From assembly GCF_019880225.1 (NCBI RefSeq), contig NZ_CP082284.1, positions 2,232,001 through 2,296,000 of the forward strand: a stretch of DNA of 64,000 bases. Reading direction: 5' to 3'. Shown here in pieces: positions 63,546 to 64,000 of the stretch; the stretch's first letter is position 1, and each line of letters opens with the position of its first letter. The DNA comes from Halobaculum rubrum. Its GTDB lineage: Archaea > Halobacteriota > Halobacteria > Halobacteriales > Haloferacaceae. Below the pieces are notes generated by a model that saw only the letters and a list, made by a program, of their open reading frames with translations, had not been told where the DNA came from and did no database searches. Position numbers and translations under genes: made by a program.

Positions 63546-64000
63546 TGGACGACGACGACAGATCCCCGCCGAGCGATGGCGATACTGACGGCGACGGCGA
63601 CGAGGACGCCGACGTTCGCGTCTCACTCATCGCCGCCGTCGCAGCCAACGGCGTCATCGGTGCCGACGGCGGGATGCCGTGGCACTTCCCGACCGACATG
63701 CGTCACTTCAAGGAGACCACGACCGGCCACCCGGTGATCATGGGACGCCGGACGTACGAGTCGATCGCGAGCGACGTCGGGGGGCCGCTCCCGGACCGAA
63801 CGAACGTCGTCCTCTCGCGGTCGAGCCCGGACCTCTCGGACGACGTGATCGTCGCCGACTCCGTCGAGGAGGCGCTCGCGGCCGCCCGCGGCGACGCCGC
63901 CGAGCGGGGCGTCGACAGGGTCTACGTCGCCGGCGGCGGCGACGTCTACGAGCAGTTCCTCCCGCTCGCCGACGAGCTGGTGTTGACGGAAGTTCACGAG
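63545..64000 (+). CDS. folA: Dihydrofolate reductase, 3' end missing
   Basis: Regenerates tetrahydrofolate after thymidylate synthesis. The first 152 codons are in the window. After an acidic arm (about 1-22, SDGDTDGDGDEDADV) comes VSLIAAVAANGVIGADGGMPWHFPTDMRHFKETTTGHPVIMGRRTYESI (pieces: NGVIGADGGMPW, with Trp and the substrate Asp in FPTDMRHF; GHPVIMGRRTYES for NADPH). VYVAGGGDVYEQFLPLADEL matches the second NADPH loop. Met 63545 overlaps the thyA stop (TGATG), so translation is coupled. Haloarchaea pair these two genes, as in hdr/hts of Haloferax. Confidence 0.94.
   Translation, partial: MDDDDRSPPSDGDTDGDGDEDADVRVSLIAAVAANGVIGADGGMPWHFPTDMRHFKETTTGHPVIMGRRTYESIASDVGGPLPDRTNVVLSRSSPDLSDDVIVADSVEEALAAARGDAAERGVDRVYVAGGGDVYEQFLPLADELVLTEVHE

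Overview
The window is a dense, GC-rich (roughly two-thirds G+C) stretch of haloarchaeal chromosome. The signs are strongly acidic proteins, mostly leaderless genes with a TATA-like box 25-32 bases ahead of the start codon, Tat-type lipoprotein signals (RR...LAGC), and archaeal information genes (diphthamide synthase subunit, fibrillarin, Nop5, archaeal methionine adenosyltransferase, a TFB-like protein). It looks like a Haloferax/Halorubrum-type organism; the genus cannot be fixed from the sequence alone. No rRNA operon, CRISPR array, intact transposon or prophage is visible. There are two tRNA genes, Leu(TAG) and Lys(CTT), both on the minus strand.

Layout. 1-4.6 kb: an oligopeptide-type binding protein (cut by the window edge) faces a phosphoesterase/PfkB-kinase pair, followed by a BtpA-like gene. 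4.7-11.9 kb: a sensor kinase, a HisG-related protein, a very acidic coiled-coil protein, a universal stress protein, a metallohydrolase and a membrane protein. 12-26.6 kb: housekeeping genes (dph2, PhzF-like, Ca2+/cation antiporter, a RAD55-like/MinD-like pair, YlbF, FKBP, CYTH, mat, thioredoxin, cysteine synthase, DUF255, purD). 26.8-32.9 kb: acyltransferase, then mechanosensitive channel plus diadenylate cyclase dacZ, a GNAT enzyme, tRNA-Leu, a one-repeat TFB-like protein, coaD and a winged-helix regulator. 33-41 kb: gshA, flpA-nop5, a class V aminotransferase, a stress protein, an MFS transporter, tRNA-Lys and an RCK-DHH phosphoesterase. 41.6-46.5 kb: a second RAD55-like gene abutting a PRC-barrel gene, a 1022-residue FAD/Fe-S dehydrogenase and a HalOD1 protein. 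46.7-51.9 kb: an aminotransferase, then a probable DNA-repair cluster (DUF123, ogt, Mrr-like, DUF1998-type helicase). 52-56.9 kb: a complete sugar ABC importer operon with a perfect 20-bp palindrome in its promoter. 57-64 kb: pirin, superoxide dismutase, two metallo-beta-lactamase proteins, a cupin-zinc-ribbon protein, a P-loop ATPase, thyA and the start of folA.

The most unusual signal is non-coding. Between the second permease gene and the ATPase gene of the sugar importer lies an array of nine small hairpins with a period of about 30 bases (60 bases for a long/short pair). Their stems differ, with compensating base changes. Each carries an 11-base cap in which G1A2 faces G10A11, positions 3 and 9 covary, and a C-G pair closes a G-N-N (mostly GNA) triloop. 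Five more copies lie downstream of the two tRNA genes, again in the sense orientation of the upstream gene. Each tRNA gene also has a displaced copy of its own 3' end downstream. Two short relics resembling right ends of IS200/IS605 (TnpB-type) elements each supply the stop codon of an adjacent gene. Other leads are a probable c-di-AMP/osmotic module (dacZ, MscS, RCK-DHH) and two RAD55-like proteins without a Walker A lysine, each beside a MinD-like or PRC-barrel gene.
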